Assembly (NCBI GenBank): GCA_945906305.1
Contig: CAMDQT010000010.1
Span: forward strand, 40,829 to 104,828
Direction of reading: 5' to 3'
DNA from: Ferrithrix thermotolerans DSM 19514
GTDB taxonomy: Bacteria; Actinomycetota; Acidimicrobiia; Acidimicrobiales; CAIXPF01
DNA: 64,000 nucleotides
Both the position numbers and the translations under genes were made by a program. Numbering within the stretch: the first letter of the stretch is position 1; the number at the start of each line of letters is the position of its first letter. Shown in pieces: positions 25,988 to 34,431 of this stretch. The notes beneath the pieces were generated by a model, which was not told the origin of the DNA, ran no database searches, and saw only the letters and a list, made by a program, of their open reading frames with translations.

Positions 25988-26671
25988 GTGCCGACCCAGG
26001 TCGCCGCCGAACCTTATGTCTGGCCCTTCGACGGCCCGATCGATGTGAGCCGTACGGCGCTGCTTTGCATCGACTGGCAGACCGACTTTTGTGGCCCCGG
26101 CGGTTACGTGGACGCCATGGGCTACAACCTCGAGTTGACCCGCGGTGGACTTGGTCCCACCCAGGTGGTGCTCGGTGCCGCCCGGCAAGCCGGACTGCAT
26201 GTCGTGCACACCCGGGAGGGTCACCGACCTGACCTCAGCGACTGCCCGGCCAACAAACTGTGGCGATCCAAATCCATCGGCGCGGGCATCGGCGATGATG
26301 GCCCCTGTGGTCGCATCCTGGTCCGGGGTGAGCCCGGCTGGGAGATCGTGCCCGAGGTGGCCCCTCTGGCGGATGAGGTCGTGATCGACAAGCCGGGCAA
26401 GGGGGCTTTTTACGCCACCGACCTCGACCTGGTGCTGCGCAGCCGGGGGGTGACCCACCTCATCTTCACCGGGATCACCACCGACGTCTGTGTCCATACC
26501 ACCATGCGCGAAGCGAACGATCGCGGCTACGAATGCCTGCTGCTGACGGACTGCACCGGGGCCACCGACGAAGGCAATTACCGAGCGGCGTTGAAGATGA
26601 TCACCATGCAGGGTGGCGTGTTCGGGGCCATCGCCCCATCGTCGGCCCTGATCGAGGCGCTCGCCGGATGA
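25988..26671 (+). CDS. biuH: Biuret-hydrolase-like cysteine hydrolase (isochorismatase fold)
   Basis: 227 residues from GTG 25988, chosen because GAGGAG lies seven bases upstream; an earlier in-frame ATG gives a spurious N-terminus over the hairpin. Catalytic triad: Asp-29 ([12 protein letters not shown]), Lys-135 ([14 protein letters not shown]) and Cys-168 ([11 protein letters not shown]). Their spacing (106 and 33 residues) equals what I recall for Rhizobium BiuH (D36, K142, C175). Other shared stretches are [43 protein letters not shown] and [10 protein letters not shown], whose Gln lies in the substrate loop. The expected reaction is biuret to allophanate plus ammonia. The allophanate hydrolase follows directly with an ATGA overlap, which supports the assignment. 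Confidence 0.85.
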   Translation: MPTQVAAEPYVWPFDGPIDVSRTALLCIDWQTDFCGPGGYVDAMGYNLELTRGGLGPTQVVLGAARQAGLHVVHTREGHRPDLSDCPANKLWRSKSIGAGIGDDGPCGRILVRGEPGWEIVPEVAPLADEVVIDKPGKGAFYATDLDLVLRSRGVTHLIFTGITTDVCVHTTMREANDRGYECLLLTDCTGATDEGNYRAALKMITMQGGVFGAIAPSSALIEALAG

Positions 26672-28443
26672 GCGCAACGAACCCCAGCGGGGGGCCGGTT
26701 TCCCTTCCGCTCGCTCATTACCGTGAGTTGTACCGCTCTGGCGGCAACGTTCGGTCCGTGATTGATGCGGTGCTGGGCCAACTCGCCTCCGTTGACGACC
26801 CGGCTTTGCTCATTGGCGACCCACTGGTGGCGCGGGCCACGAAGCTGGCCGACGCCCTCGATCGGCTCCCGGCAGAAGCACGAGCCGGCCTGGCGCTGTT
26901 CGGAATCCCCTTCGTCGTGAAGGACAACATCGATGTGGCGGGCGCAGTCACCACTGCGGCCTGCCCGTCCTACGCCTATGTCGCCGAGCGGGACGCGGTC
27001 GTTGTCGCCCGGCTGCAGGCTGCGGGCGCCATCGCGGTGGCCAAGGTGAACCTCGATCAGTTCGCCACCGGTCTGGTGGGCACGCGATCGCCCTATGGAA
27101 TGCCCCGCAACCCGGTGCATCCGACGCTGATCCCGGGTGGTTCGAGCTCGGGTTCCGCGGTCGCTGTCGCCCGAGGCCTCGTTCCATTTGCTCTCGGCAC
27201 CGATACGGCCGGCTCTGGTCGGGTCCCGGCTGCGCTGTGTGAGATCGTCGGGGTGAAGCCCACGCCGGGTCGGGTTCCCAATACCGGCAGCGTGCCTGCT
27301 GTGCGCCGCATCGACTGCATCACGGTGTTCGCGTCGAGCGTCGGCGATGCCCGCACCGTTGCCGCCCTAATGGCCGGGCCCGACCCCGGCGATCCATGGT
27401 CATCGGCCCCGGGGCCGACCACTGCTCCGGTCCGTCGGCTCGGTATCCCAACCGGCATCGAGGCGTACTGCGACGCTCCCGTGGCAGAGGCATTCGCCGC
27501 CTTTGTGGCATCGGTGGCCGCTGCGCCGGACGCCCCTGAAATCGTGGCAGTCGACGTCGCCCCGTTGCTCGAGGTGGGCAGTTGGCTCTACGGCGGTCCA
27601 TTCAGCGCGGAGCGGGCGGTCGAAGTCGGCGAATTCCTCGCCGCCGGACCCCCCGATGCGGACCCGGTGGTCGCATCCATCATCACCGGAGCCATGGCGG
27701 CAACAGCAACGGACGCCTACGCCGCGGAGTACCGCCTCGTGGCTGCCCGTCGGGAGACCTCGGCACTCTGGAAAGACATCGACGCGCTGCTGCTGCCGAC
27801 CATTCCCACGGTTGTCACCCCCGAGATGGTGGCGGCGGACCCCATCGGGGCGAACAGTGCGCTCGGTCGGTTCACGACCTTCACCAACTTGCTCGGTCTG
27901 GCGGCGGTCGCGGTGCCCGCCCCGCGGCGAGCGGATGCAATGCCCAACGGAGTGCAACTCATCGGCCCGCCATGGAGCGATGAGCCACTGGCCGATTTTG
28001 CCTTGCGGCTGACGGGCGAGGACCCCCGGTCCCATCCACCCCTGCCGATCGGCCCCGCGGAGCAGGGCGTGGTCGTGGTCGGTGCTCACCTCAGCGGCAT
28101 GGCCCTCAACCACCAGCTGACCCAGCGTGGGGCTCGGTTGGTGGCCGTGACGTCCACGGCGTCGAGCTACCGGCTCTTCGCCCTGCCCGGCACCACGCCA
28201 CCCAAGCCTGGTCTGCAGCGGGTGCGGGAGGGTGGTGCGTCCATCGTGGTCGAGCTGTGGGCGCTCAGCGAGGCCGCGTTCGGTTCATTCGTGGCTGAGG
28301 TGCCGCCGCCATTGGGCATCGGCTCGGTGGAGCTGGCCGACGGAACCTGGCACAACGGCTTCATATGTGAGCCCTACGCACTCGAAGGCGCCCCCGAGGT
28401 GACACGCTTCGGCGGGTGGCGGGCCTACTTGGAGCAACGATGA
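26668..28443 (+). CDS. atzF: Allophanate hydrolase
   Basis: 591 residues in two domains, as in AtzF (about 600). The amidase-signature domain (about 1-440) has Lys in [12 protein letters not shown] near 82, the cis-Ser in [12 protein letters not shown] near 159 and the nucleophile Ser in [12 protein letters not shown] near 183. The C-terminal domain (from about 465) is the one specific to allophanate hydrolases: [54 protein letters not shown] and [10 protein letters not shown] at the end. Together the domains turn allophanate into two ammonia and two CO2. It overlaps both neighbours by four bases, lying between two isochorismatase-fold hydrolases. This is not the biotin-dependent urea amidolyase route, as no urea carboxylase is present. 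Confidence 0.92.
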   Translation: MSATNPSGGPVSLPLAHYRELYRSGGNVRSVIDAVLGQLASVDDPALLIGDPLVARATKLADALDRLPAEARAGLALFGIPFVVKDNIDVAGAVTTAACPSYAYVAERDAVVVARLQAAGAIAVAKVNLDQFATGLVGTRSPYGMPRNPVHPTLIPGGSSSGSAVAVARGLVPFALGTDTAGSGRVPAALCEIVGVKPTPGRVPNTGSVPAVRRIDCITVFASSVGDARTVAALMAGPDPGDPWSSAPGPTTAPVRRLGIPTGIEAYCDAPVAEAFAAFVASVAAAPDAPEIVAVDVAPLLEVGSWLYGGPFSAERAVEVGEFLAAGPPDADPVVASIITGAMAATATDAYAAEYRLVAARRETSALWKDIDALLLPTIPTVVTPEMVAADPIGANSALGRFTTFTNLLGLAAVAVPAPRRADAMPNGVQLIGPPWSDEPLADFALRLTGEDPRSHPPLPIGPAEQGVVVVGAHLSGMALNHQLTQRGARLVAVTSTASSYRLFALPGTTPPKPGLQRVREGGASIVVELWALSEAAFGSFVAEVPPPLGIGSVELADGTWHNGFICEPYALEGAPEVTRFGGWRAYLEQR

Positions 28444-29108
28444 GTGACACGATTGAACTGCCGGCCCGCCCGTTTCCGGCCGTGTTGGACCCATCGCGCA
28501 CCGCCGTGGTGGTGATCGACATGCAGCGCGATTTCCTCGAACCGGGCGGGTTCGGTGAGCTGCTCGGTAATGATGTCGGGCTGTTGCGCAGCACGATTGC
28601 GCCGATCAGGGCGGTACTCGACGTCGCCCGAGCGGCGGGGTTGCTGGTCATCCACACCCGGGAGGGTCACCGCCCCGACCTGACGGACTGTCCGCCTACC
28701 AAGCTCGAACGCGGGGGCAAGACCTTCATCGGCACGAACGGTCCGATGGGGCGCATCCTGGTCCGCGGCGAGCCCGGCCACGACATCATCGACGAGTTGG
28801 CCCCCCTCCCCGGCGAGCCGGTCATCGACAAGCCGGGCAAGGGTGCCTTCTACGCCACGGACCTCGAACTCATCCTGCGGGATCGGTCCATTCGCACCCT
28901 GCTGGTCTGTGGGGTGACGACGGAGGTCTGTGTGCACACGACCGTGCGCGAGGCCAACGACCGCGGCTTCGAGTGTGTGGTGCTGGAGGATTGTGTCGGT
29001 TCGTACTTTCCGGAGTTCCAGCGCGTGGGCCTCGCCATGTTCGAGGCTCAGGGCGCGATCTTCGCCTGGGTGTCGGCCAGTGCGGCCGTGTGTCGCGCCT
29101 TGCGATGA
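28440..29108 (+). CDS. Second isochorismatase-fold cysteine hydrolase (ureide hydrolase-like)
   Basis: 222 residues from ATG 28440, ATGA-coupled to atzF. It has the same triad as the enzyme at 25988: Asp in [15 protein letters not shown], Lys in [14 protein letters not shown] and Cys in [12 protein letters not shown]. The [15 protein letters not shown] and [10 protein letters not shown] stretches are nearly identical, so the two are paralogues. It differs in the substrate loops: [13 protein letters not shown] replaces the YVDAMGYN region, and [17 protein letters not shown] the MQGGVFG region. A related ureide or amide such as triuret, a ureido acid or oxamate is plausible; N-carbamoyl hydrolases of this fold are also close. 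Substrate is not assignable from sequence. Confidence 0.82.
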   Translation: MSDTIELPARPFPAVLDPSRTAVVVIDMQRDFLEPGGFGELLGNDVGLLRSTIAPIRAVLDVARAAGLLVIHTREGHRPDLTDCPPTKLERGGKTFIGTNGPMGRILVRGEPGHDIIDELAPLPGEPVIDKPGKGAFYATDLELILRDRSIRTLLVCGVTTEVCVHTTVREANDRGFECVVLEDCVGSYFPEFQRVGLAMFEAQGAIFAWVSASAAVCRALR

Positions 29109-30013
29109 CCGCTGGTATGGGACCGAGTGAGTTCTCCGCCCGGTCGTGGTCGCGTGCGGTACCGGACGGTCCCGGTGAGGGTGTGGTCCGCTTCGCCTCC
29201 AGCCGAGCGTGGTACCTAACCCTTGGCGAGCGGTTGGTTGCGGTGCTGCATGGCCCTGACGTGGACTGCGTACCCGGCGGAGTTCAACTCGACGCCGGAA
29301 TTCTTGCGGCGCGGAGCGCGAGGTCGGTGGGGGTGAGGGTGCGCTTCGAGCGTGACCGTTTGCACTTCGCTGGCGGAACCGCCCCGGCGTGGACGCTGCA
29401 GCGCGGCGCTCTACCCGCATGGGAATGCGGCTCGATGGACCACGAGCCCAGCGGCCATGCCGAAGCCGCCGTGGCGACCGCGGCGGCGCACGCTCTCACC
29501 TGGGCCGGCGGGGGCGATGTCTCGGCGCGCACTCGCTTTTGCTCGCTCTTGGACGCCTTGGCCGATCCCGATGGGGATCTCGGTGCGCTGCTCGACCGTC
29601 TCGTCGGGTTCGGCCCGGGGCTCACGCCGTCCGGCGACGACCTACTCGTGGGCCTCCTAGCGGCCTTGCAGGCGCGGCCCGACGCGTGCGGGCCGACCAA
29701 TGCCGCCGAGCGCCTGAGGCGAGCCGTGGCTGTTCGGCTCGCTACCACCACGGCCGTGGGCCGCTTCTACCTCGAACATGGACTCGATGGCCGTTTCGGG
29801 GCGGCCTTGCTGGGGGCCCGCCGTGCGCTCGTACACGTCGCTAGCAACGAACAGCTTGACCCTGCGCTGCAGGCGTTGGTGGCGGTGGGTGCCACCTCCG
29901 GTGCCGATCTGCTCTTCGGCCTCGCTGAAACCCTGAGTCGGGCGGCGGTAAAGAACCCCGAACAGACCGGCGGGCCACGCTGCGCTGAGCTTTGTCTGGG
30001 TGTGCTCCGGTGA
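29105..30013 (+). CDS. DUF2877 protein, YlbF/AllH-like carbamoyltransferase subunit
   Basis: 302 residues from ATG 29105, overlapping the previous stop by four bases. The diagnostic stretches of DUF2877 are [20 protein letters not shown] near residue 168 and [17 protein letters not shown] near 262. The N-terminal part (about 1-120) is divergent. In Escherichia coli the homologue YlbF works with FdrA and YlbE as the oxamate carbamoyltransferase that splits oxalurate with phosphate into oxamate and carbamoyl phosphate. Here all three homologues follow each other in the order YlbF, FdrA, YlbE. Family recognition is good; transfer of the oxalurate substrate is inference. Confidence 0.8.
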   Translation: MTAGMGPSEFSARSWSRAVPDGPGEGVVRFASSRAWYLTLGERLVAVLHGPDVDCVPGGVQLDAGILAARSARSVGVRVRFERDRLHFAGGTAPAWTLQRGALPAWECGSMDHEPSGHAEAAVATAAAHALTWAGGGDVSARTRFCSLLDALADPDGDLGALLDRLVGFGPGLTPSGDDLLVGLLAALQARPDACGPTNAAERLRRAVAVRLATTTAVGRFYLEHGLDGRFGAALLGARRALVHVASNEQLDPALQALVAVGATSGADLLFGLAETLSRAAVKNPEQTGGPRCAELCLGVLR

Positions 30014-31569
30014 GTGTGCAGTGGCGAGTCGCGCCCGATTGTTATCGAGATTCGGTGGCGTTGTTGGCCGTGTCGGCTCGCCTCGCCGCGTTGGACGGGG
30101 TGAGTCGGGCCTCGGTGGCCATGGCCACCGCGGTCAATGTGGCCGCCGCGCTCGAGGCTGGTGCGATCGGCCCGATCGATGCCGGCCCGGCGGACGTGTT
30201 GGTCGTGGTGACGGCGCAGAACGAGGCCCTCGCGCAAGACGCCCTGGAGGCCGCCTGGACGGCCCTGACCGTGGCGGTGGTGAGCGGCGGCGGATCCGCC
30301 GGTGCGACGGCGGACGAACCGGCCACGTGCATCGCGGACGCCTTGGCTTTGCTGACGAGCGAACCACGGCCGTCGGTGGCCTTGATCTCGGTGCCCGGCC
30401 CATTCGCCGCGGCCGAGGCCCGCAAGGCGCTCGTGGCAGGTATGCACGTGATGATCTTCAGCGACAACGTGGCGGTGCAGGCCGAGGTCGAACTGAAGCA
30501 GCTTGGTCGTTCTCTCGGGCTGTTGGTCATGGGCCCGGACTGCGGCACGGCCATCCTTGACGGTATGCCGCTGGCCTTCGCCAACGAGGTGCGGCGCGGC
30601 CCGGTGGGGCTCGTCGGCGCGTCGGGGACGGGGCTGCAAGAAGTGAGCACGCAGCTTGATCGTCTCGGGGTCGGCGTGTCCCAGCTGATCGGTACCGGAG
30701 GCCGAGACCTGTCCGCGGCGGTTGGTGGACTTTCCAGCGAGGCCGCCCTCCTGCTGCTCGGAGCCGATCCGGCCACCGAGGTGATTGTGGTGGTGTCCAA
30801 GCCACCGGACGAGGTCGTGGCCCGCCGGGTGCTCGGTGTGGCCGCAACGCTGGGCAAACCGGTGGTCGCCGTGTTGCTCGGCAGCGAGGTGAGCCGAATC
30901 GCGCCTGCGGGGGTGCACGGCGCCTCCACGCTGGCCGCTGCGGCGCAACTCGCGGCCCAACTCGTTCTCGGTTCGCCGCCTAGCGCGCGACCGAGCGGCG
31001 ATGGTGAGCCAGGGGAGGCAGTCGATGGGTCCCACGTCGCTGATGGTGCTGCCAGCCGCCGTTTGCTGCGAGGCCTCTTCAGTGGCGGGACCCTCGGCTA
31101 CGAGGCGCAACTGGTCCTGCGCGAGCACGGCCTGGAGGTCGCTTCGAACGCCCCCGCGCCGGGTTCGGCTCGGCTCATTGCTGGGGCCGGCCTGCACGGT
31201 CATGTCGTGATCGACCTCGGGGCCGATGAGTTCACCGACGGACGACCCCATCCCATGATCGATCCCGCGACCCGCGACCGTTGGGTGGCCGAGGCGCTGG
31301 AGGATCCCGCGGTGGCGGTGGTGCTGCTCGATGTGGTGCTCGGTCACGGTGGGTCGCCCGACCCGATTGGCGGCCTGGTGGCGCTGCTGGCGTCGCGACC
31401 TTCGGGCCCTGAGGTGGTCGTGCATGTGTGCGGCACCGATCGCGACCCGATTCCGCGTCACCTGGTGGTGGAGGCCTTGGTCCGTTGCGGTGCCCTTGTC
31501 GCGCCTTCCAACGCCGCCGCCGCGGCGCTGGCCGCAAGGCGCGTCGCGGCGAGGGGCACCCGACCATGA
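30010..31569 (+). CDS. fdrA: FdrA-like acyl-CoA-synthetase-fold subunit of a carbamoyltransferase
   Basis: 519 residues from GTG 30010 (GTGA overlap with the previous stop). The N-terminal small domain starts VAPDCYRDSVALLAVSARLA. The CoA-ligase-like core has VALISVPGPFAAAEARKALV near 125, GLLVMGPDCGTAILDG near 168, the Rossmann loop GPVGLVGASGTGLQEVS near 197 and LIGTGGRDLSAAVGG near 228, where succinyl-CoA synthetase alpha has its phospho-His loop. The C-terminal half resembles the beta-subunit domain (GGTLGYEAQLVLREHG near 365). FdrA is the central subunit of oxamate carbamoyltransferase. A longer Ala-rich linker (about 325-355) separates the halves. Confidence 0.83.
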   Translation: MSVQWRVAPDCYRDSVALLAVSARLAALDGVSRASVAMATAVNVAAALEAGAIGPIDAGPADVLVVVTAQNEALAQDALEAAWTALTVAVVSGGGSAGATADEPATCIADALALLTSEPRPSVALISVPGPFAAAEARKALVAGMHVMIFSDNVAVQAEVELKQLGRSLGLLVMGPDCGTAILDGMPLAFANEVRRGPVGLVGASGTGLQEVSTQLDRLGVGVSQLIGTGGRDLSAAVGGLSSEAALLLLGADPATEVIVVVSKPPDEVVARRVLGVAATLGKPVVAVLLGSEVSRIAPAGVHGASTLAAAAQLAAQLVLGSPPSARPSGDGEPGEAVDGSHVADGAASRRLLRGLFSGGTLGYEAQLVLREHGLEVASNAPAPGSARLIAGAGLHGHVVIDLGADEFTDGRPHPMIDPATRDRWVAEALEDPAVAVVLLDVVLGHGGSPDPIGGLVALLASRPSGPEVVVHVCGTDRDPIPRHLVVEALVRCGALVAPSNAAAAALAARRVAARGTRP

Positions 31570-33011
31570 GCGTGCCAACGGGTGAGGGATTGTTCGGACC
31601 GACGCCGCTCGGCGTGCTCAATGTCGGGTTGACCAGCTTCGCGCCGCCCGTCACCGCCGCCGGCGGGCGGGTGACCTCGGTGGCCTGGCGCCCGCCGGCG
31701 GGGGCCGATCCCGAGCGGGCCTGGCGGCTGGCCACCGCGCTGGCGGACGCCGAGGTGGACGCGGCCAACGCCATCGCGGTGGCGGCGTTTCTGGCCTCCG
31801 ATCCGGTCCTCGTCGACGTCGTTCCTGCCGCGACGGCGATAGAAGCGCTCGGTGGAGGTGCCCGTCGGCTGTTGCATGCAGGTCCACCGATCTCCTTCGA
31901 GGAGATGTGCGGACCGATGCACGGTGCGCTGGTCGGCGCGGTGCTGTTCGAGGGCTGGGCGGGGGACCCCGTCGCAGCAGAAGCCCTGTTGCGCCGCGGT
32001 GCGGTAGCCATCGAGCCCTGCCATCATCATGCTGCGGTGGGCCCGATGGCGGGGGTCCTGAGCCCATCGATGCCGGTGTGGGTGGTGGAGGACCGCCGCT
32101 CCGCCCGGCGCTCGTTCAGTTCGCTCAACGAGGGACTCGGGGCGGTACTGCGATTCGGGGCCAACGGTCCCGAGGTCCTCGAGCGACTGGCCTGGATGCG
32201 CGACGAGCTAGGCCCGGTTCTGGCGTCTACGCTGGCCGTCACCCGGTCCGGCGAGTCCGGTGGCCTACCGCTTCGTAGCCTTATGGCCCAGGCGCTGCAC
32301 ATGGGCGACGAGGTCCACAACCGCAACGCCGCAGCCACCGGCTTGCTCTTGAGGAGGCTGCTCACCGATCTGCTCGCCTGTGGCGCACCGATTTCCGCCC
32401 TCGGCCGTGTCGCCGCCTTCATCGGGGGCAACGATCACTTCTTCTTGAACGTGTCCATGGCTGCATGCAAGGCCATGTTGACCGCGGCTGAAGGGGTGGC
32501 CCGTAGCACCATGGTGACCGCCATGGCCCGCAACGGCGTGCGTTTCGGTATCCAGGTCTCCGGCGGGGGCCAACAGTGGTTCGAGGCCCCCGCACCGGTG
32601 GTGAAGGGCTTGTTCTTCCCTGGCTTCGGCCCCGATGACGCCGCAGCGGACCTCGGTGACAGCGCCATTACCGAAACTGCAGGCCTGGGCGGGTTCGCCA
32701 TGGCGGCGGCGCCGGCCATCGCCCAATTCGTCGGTGGGACCCCCTCCGACGCCCTGGCCAACAGCCGCCGGATGGCTCGCCTCGCCATCGCCCAGAATCC
32801 GGCTTTCACGCTTCCCCCGCTCGGGTTTGCCCCAACCGTGGCCGGGATCGACATCCGACGGGTCCTCGACAGTGGGGTCCTGCCTATTATCAACACCGGC
32901 ATCGCTCATCGAGCGGCGGGTGTCGGTCAGATCGGCGCGGGCATCACGACCGCCCCGCTGGGCTGCTTCGTGGCGGCCTTCGACGCGCTGTTTCCTCCCG
33001 CCGGGATATGA
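31566..33011 (+). CDS. DUF1116 protein, YlbE/AllG-like carbamoyltransferase subunit
   Basis: 481 residues from ATG 31566 (ATGA overlap). Landmarks of DUF1116: PTPLGVLNVGLTSFAPPV near 11, ISFEEMCGPMHGALVGAVL near 115, AIEPCHHHAAVGPMAGVLSP near 150, ALHMGDEVHNRNAAATGLLL near 240, FIGGNDHFFLNVSMAACKAM near 285 and NTGIAHRAAGVGQIGAGI near 448. It is the third subunit type of the FdrA/YlbE/YlbF carbamoyltransferase. It is the last gene of the operon, and its stop lies 24 bp from the stop of the convergent DsbA-like gene. No carbamate kinase gene accompanies it, unlike in the E. coli allantoin cluster. Confidence 0.85.
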   Translation: MSVPTGEGLFGPTPLGVLNVGLTSFAPPVTAAGGRVTSVAWRPPAGADPERAWRLATALADAEVDAANAIAVAAFLASDPVLVDVVPAATAIEALGGGARRLLHAGPPISFEEMCGPMHGALVGAVLFEGWAGDPVAAEALLRRGAVAIEPCHHHAAVGPMAGVLSPSMPVWVVEDRRSARRSFSSLNEGLGAVLRFGANGPEVLERLAWMRDELGPVLASTLAVTRSGESGGLPLRSLMAQALHMGDEVHNRNAAATGLLLRRLLTDLLACGAPISALGRVAAFIGGNDHFFLNVSMAACKAMLTAAEGVARSTMVTAMARNGVRFGIQVSGGGQQWFEAPAPVVKGLFFPGFGPDDAAADLGDSAITETAGLGGFAMAAAPAIAQFVGGTPSDALANSRRMARLAIAQNPAFTLPPLGFAPTVAGIDIRRVLDSGVLPIINTGIAHRAAGVGQIGAGITTAPLGCFVAAFDALFPPAGI

Positions 33012-33035
33012 CCGCGGCCAGCCAACCGGCGCCGT

Positions 33036-33728
33036 TCAGGTGGGCGGCTTGAACTCCACGACCTGGCCACGGTCGATGCTCACCCAGTCGCGCGCCTCAA
33101 GGTACGGCCGGAACGCTTCGGTGATGAGGCGTTCATCGGCGCGCGTCTTGGGCCGCTTCATCTCGTAGAGGTTCGGGTACTGCAACCACGCTGTTGTTGC
33201 CGACCACAGCTGTACGGCGGCCTCGCCGGTGGGCGGGTTGAGCAGTACCGGACCGAACAGACATTGGCCATCGGGGAAGAACAGGGTTGGCACGCCGAAC
33301 CCTCCGGCGTCAATGACGCGTTGGTGCTCGGTCCGGATCTCATCGTGGGTGGTCGGGTCGGCCATGGCCTGGTCCACCACCGCGGGGTCGAGGCCAATCT
33401 CGGCTAGGAGGTGGCGAGCCACGTCTGGCTCGTGGGGCTTGTGGCCCTCGACGTGCAGCGCTCGTCCTGCCCGGGCGTACCACGCATCGAGTTGGGCCAT
33501 GTCTGTTCGGCGCAGGATGGCGCCGATGCGCATCATCGACCAGCCGTAGGACCAATCACGTTCCCACGGATGTTTTTTGCCTTCCTCCCGGTTGACTTCC
33601 TCCAGGCTGAAGAACCGCCAGTTGACGCTGAGTCCAAGCTGGTCACGAACCTCACGCATCCACAACGAGGTCTGATAAGCCCACGGGCACATCACATCGA
33701 AGTGGAAGTCGACGGTGGTTAAGTCCAT
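33036..33728 (-). CDS. DsbA-family thioredoxin-fold oxidoreductase (FrnE-like)
   Basis: 230 residues. [20 protein letters not shown] near residue 6 is the thioredoxin-fold first strand with a CPWA active site, so only one cysteine of the usual CxxC is kept, as in 2-hydroxychromene-2-carboxylate isomerases and part of the FrnE group. [20 protein letters not shown] near 140 supplies the cis-Pro loop and closing strands, with a helical insertion (about 60-125) between. There is no signal peptide, so it is cytoplasmic. It starts two bases after the stop of the CMD-family gene at 33731-34324, so the two genes are translationally coupled and probably act together. Confidence 0.86.
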   Translation of the reverse strand: MDLTTVDFHFDVMCPWAYQTSLWMREVRDQLGLSVNWRFFSLEEVNREEGKKHPWERDWSYGWSMMRIGAILRRTDMAQLDAWYARAGRALHVEGHKPHEPDVARHLLAEIGLDPAVVDQAMADPTTHDEIRTEHQRVIDAGGFGVPTLFFPDGQCLFGPVLLNPPTGEAAVQLWSATTAWLQYPNLYEMKRPKTRADERLITEAFRPYLEARDWVSIDRGQVVEFKPPT

Positions 33729-33730
33729 GC

Positions 33731-34324
33731 TCAGCTACCCGCTTCCGTGTGGCCTTGCCAGGGCATCGGCGTGGTCTCGGACCAGTGATCGGGCCGAATG
33801 CCGAAGGCCTCGATCATGCGCTGCCAGCCCGACCCGATGACGACCACGGCAGACAGCTCGAGGATCTCTCCTTCGCTCAGCTCTTCCCTCAGCAGCGCGA
33901 AAGCGGCGTCGTCGATGCTGGGATGTTGGACCGTAAGCTGGTCGGTGAGGCGCAGTGCGGCGATGGTCTTGGCTGGCAGGTCGGCTTGGTCGAGGTCGCC
34001 GATGGCGGCCGCGGCGTCGGTCTCGGTGAGTCCTTTGCGCACCAACGATGCGCTGCGGGCGAGGCTTCAATGCACGCACTGGTTGCGTGTCGCCATGCGG
34101 ATGCGGCACAGCTCGACCATCTTGGGGTCCAGCGAAGATGCATCGGTGTAGACGAAGGTCACCCAGTGGAGGAACATGTCGAGCACCCCGGGCCGTTTGG
34201 CCAGGGTGAGGAACAGGTTGTCGTCCTTGTAGGCCTTGTCGAACCAGACGCTTAGGCGGTCACGTAGATCGGCGGGAAGCGTGTCGGGATCGGCTTTGGG
34301 GAGTCGTCCGTGCTCATTGGCCAT
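33731..34324 (-). CDS. CMD/AhpD-family protein, candidate selenoprotein (CxxU) with in-frame TGA
   Basis: The reading frame gives 197 residues if the TGA at 34067-34069 is read through. Residues 1-85 end in [17 protein letters not shown]; the TGA is codon 86 and the frame continues with [15 protein letters not shown] and [20 protein letters not shown]. In the carboxymuconolactone-decarboxylase/AhpD family this place holds the redox pair CxxC, so the TGA replaces exactly the second Cys, giving Cys-83-Val-His-Sec-86. A hairpin starts 13 bases after the TGA. AhpD-like selenoproteins with such motifs are known. The protein would be a thiol/selenol peroxidase-like enzyme, and its gene is coupled to a DsbA-like gene. 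A nonsense mutation (TGC or TGT to TGA) is the alternative. Confidence 0.7.
34037..34053 (-). promoter_or_regulatory. Candidate bacterial SECIS hairpin
   Basis: In the minus-strand message GCGCAU (34053-34048) pairs with GUGCGC (34042-34037) around the loop CGUUG, counting one U-G pair. The loop starts 19 bases after the UGA, within the 16-37 base range I recall for bacterial SECIS elements, and has a G at its second position. A CC/GG pair beyond a 3x3 internal loop could extend the stem. Short GC-rich stems are frequent here, so this supports but does not prove selenocysteine insertion. Confidence 0.45.
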
Positions 34325-34431
34325 GGCGCAAAGCGTACCGGAGCCAACGTCGCGAAAACGACCCCGCGCGGCCCGGGGGCGGCGGGGGTTCTACAGTGGG
34401 CCACCGTGGCTGGAACAGGGAGAGTTCGCCG

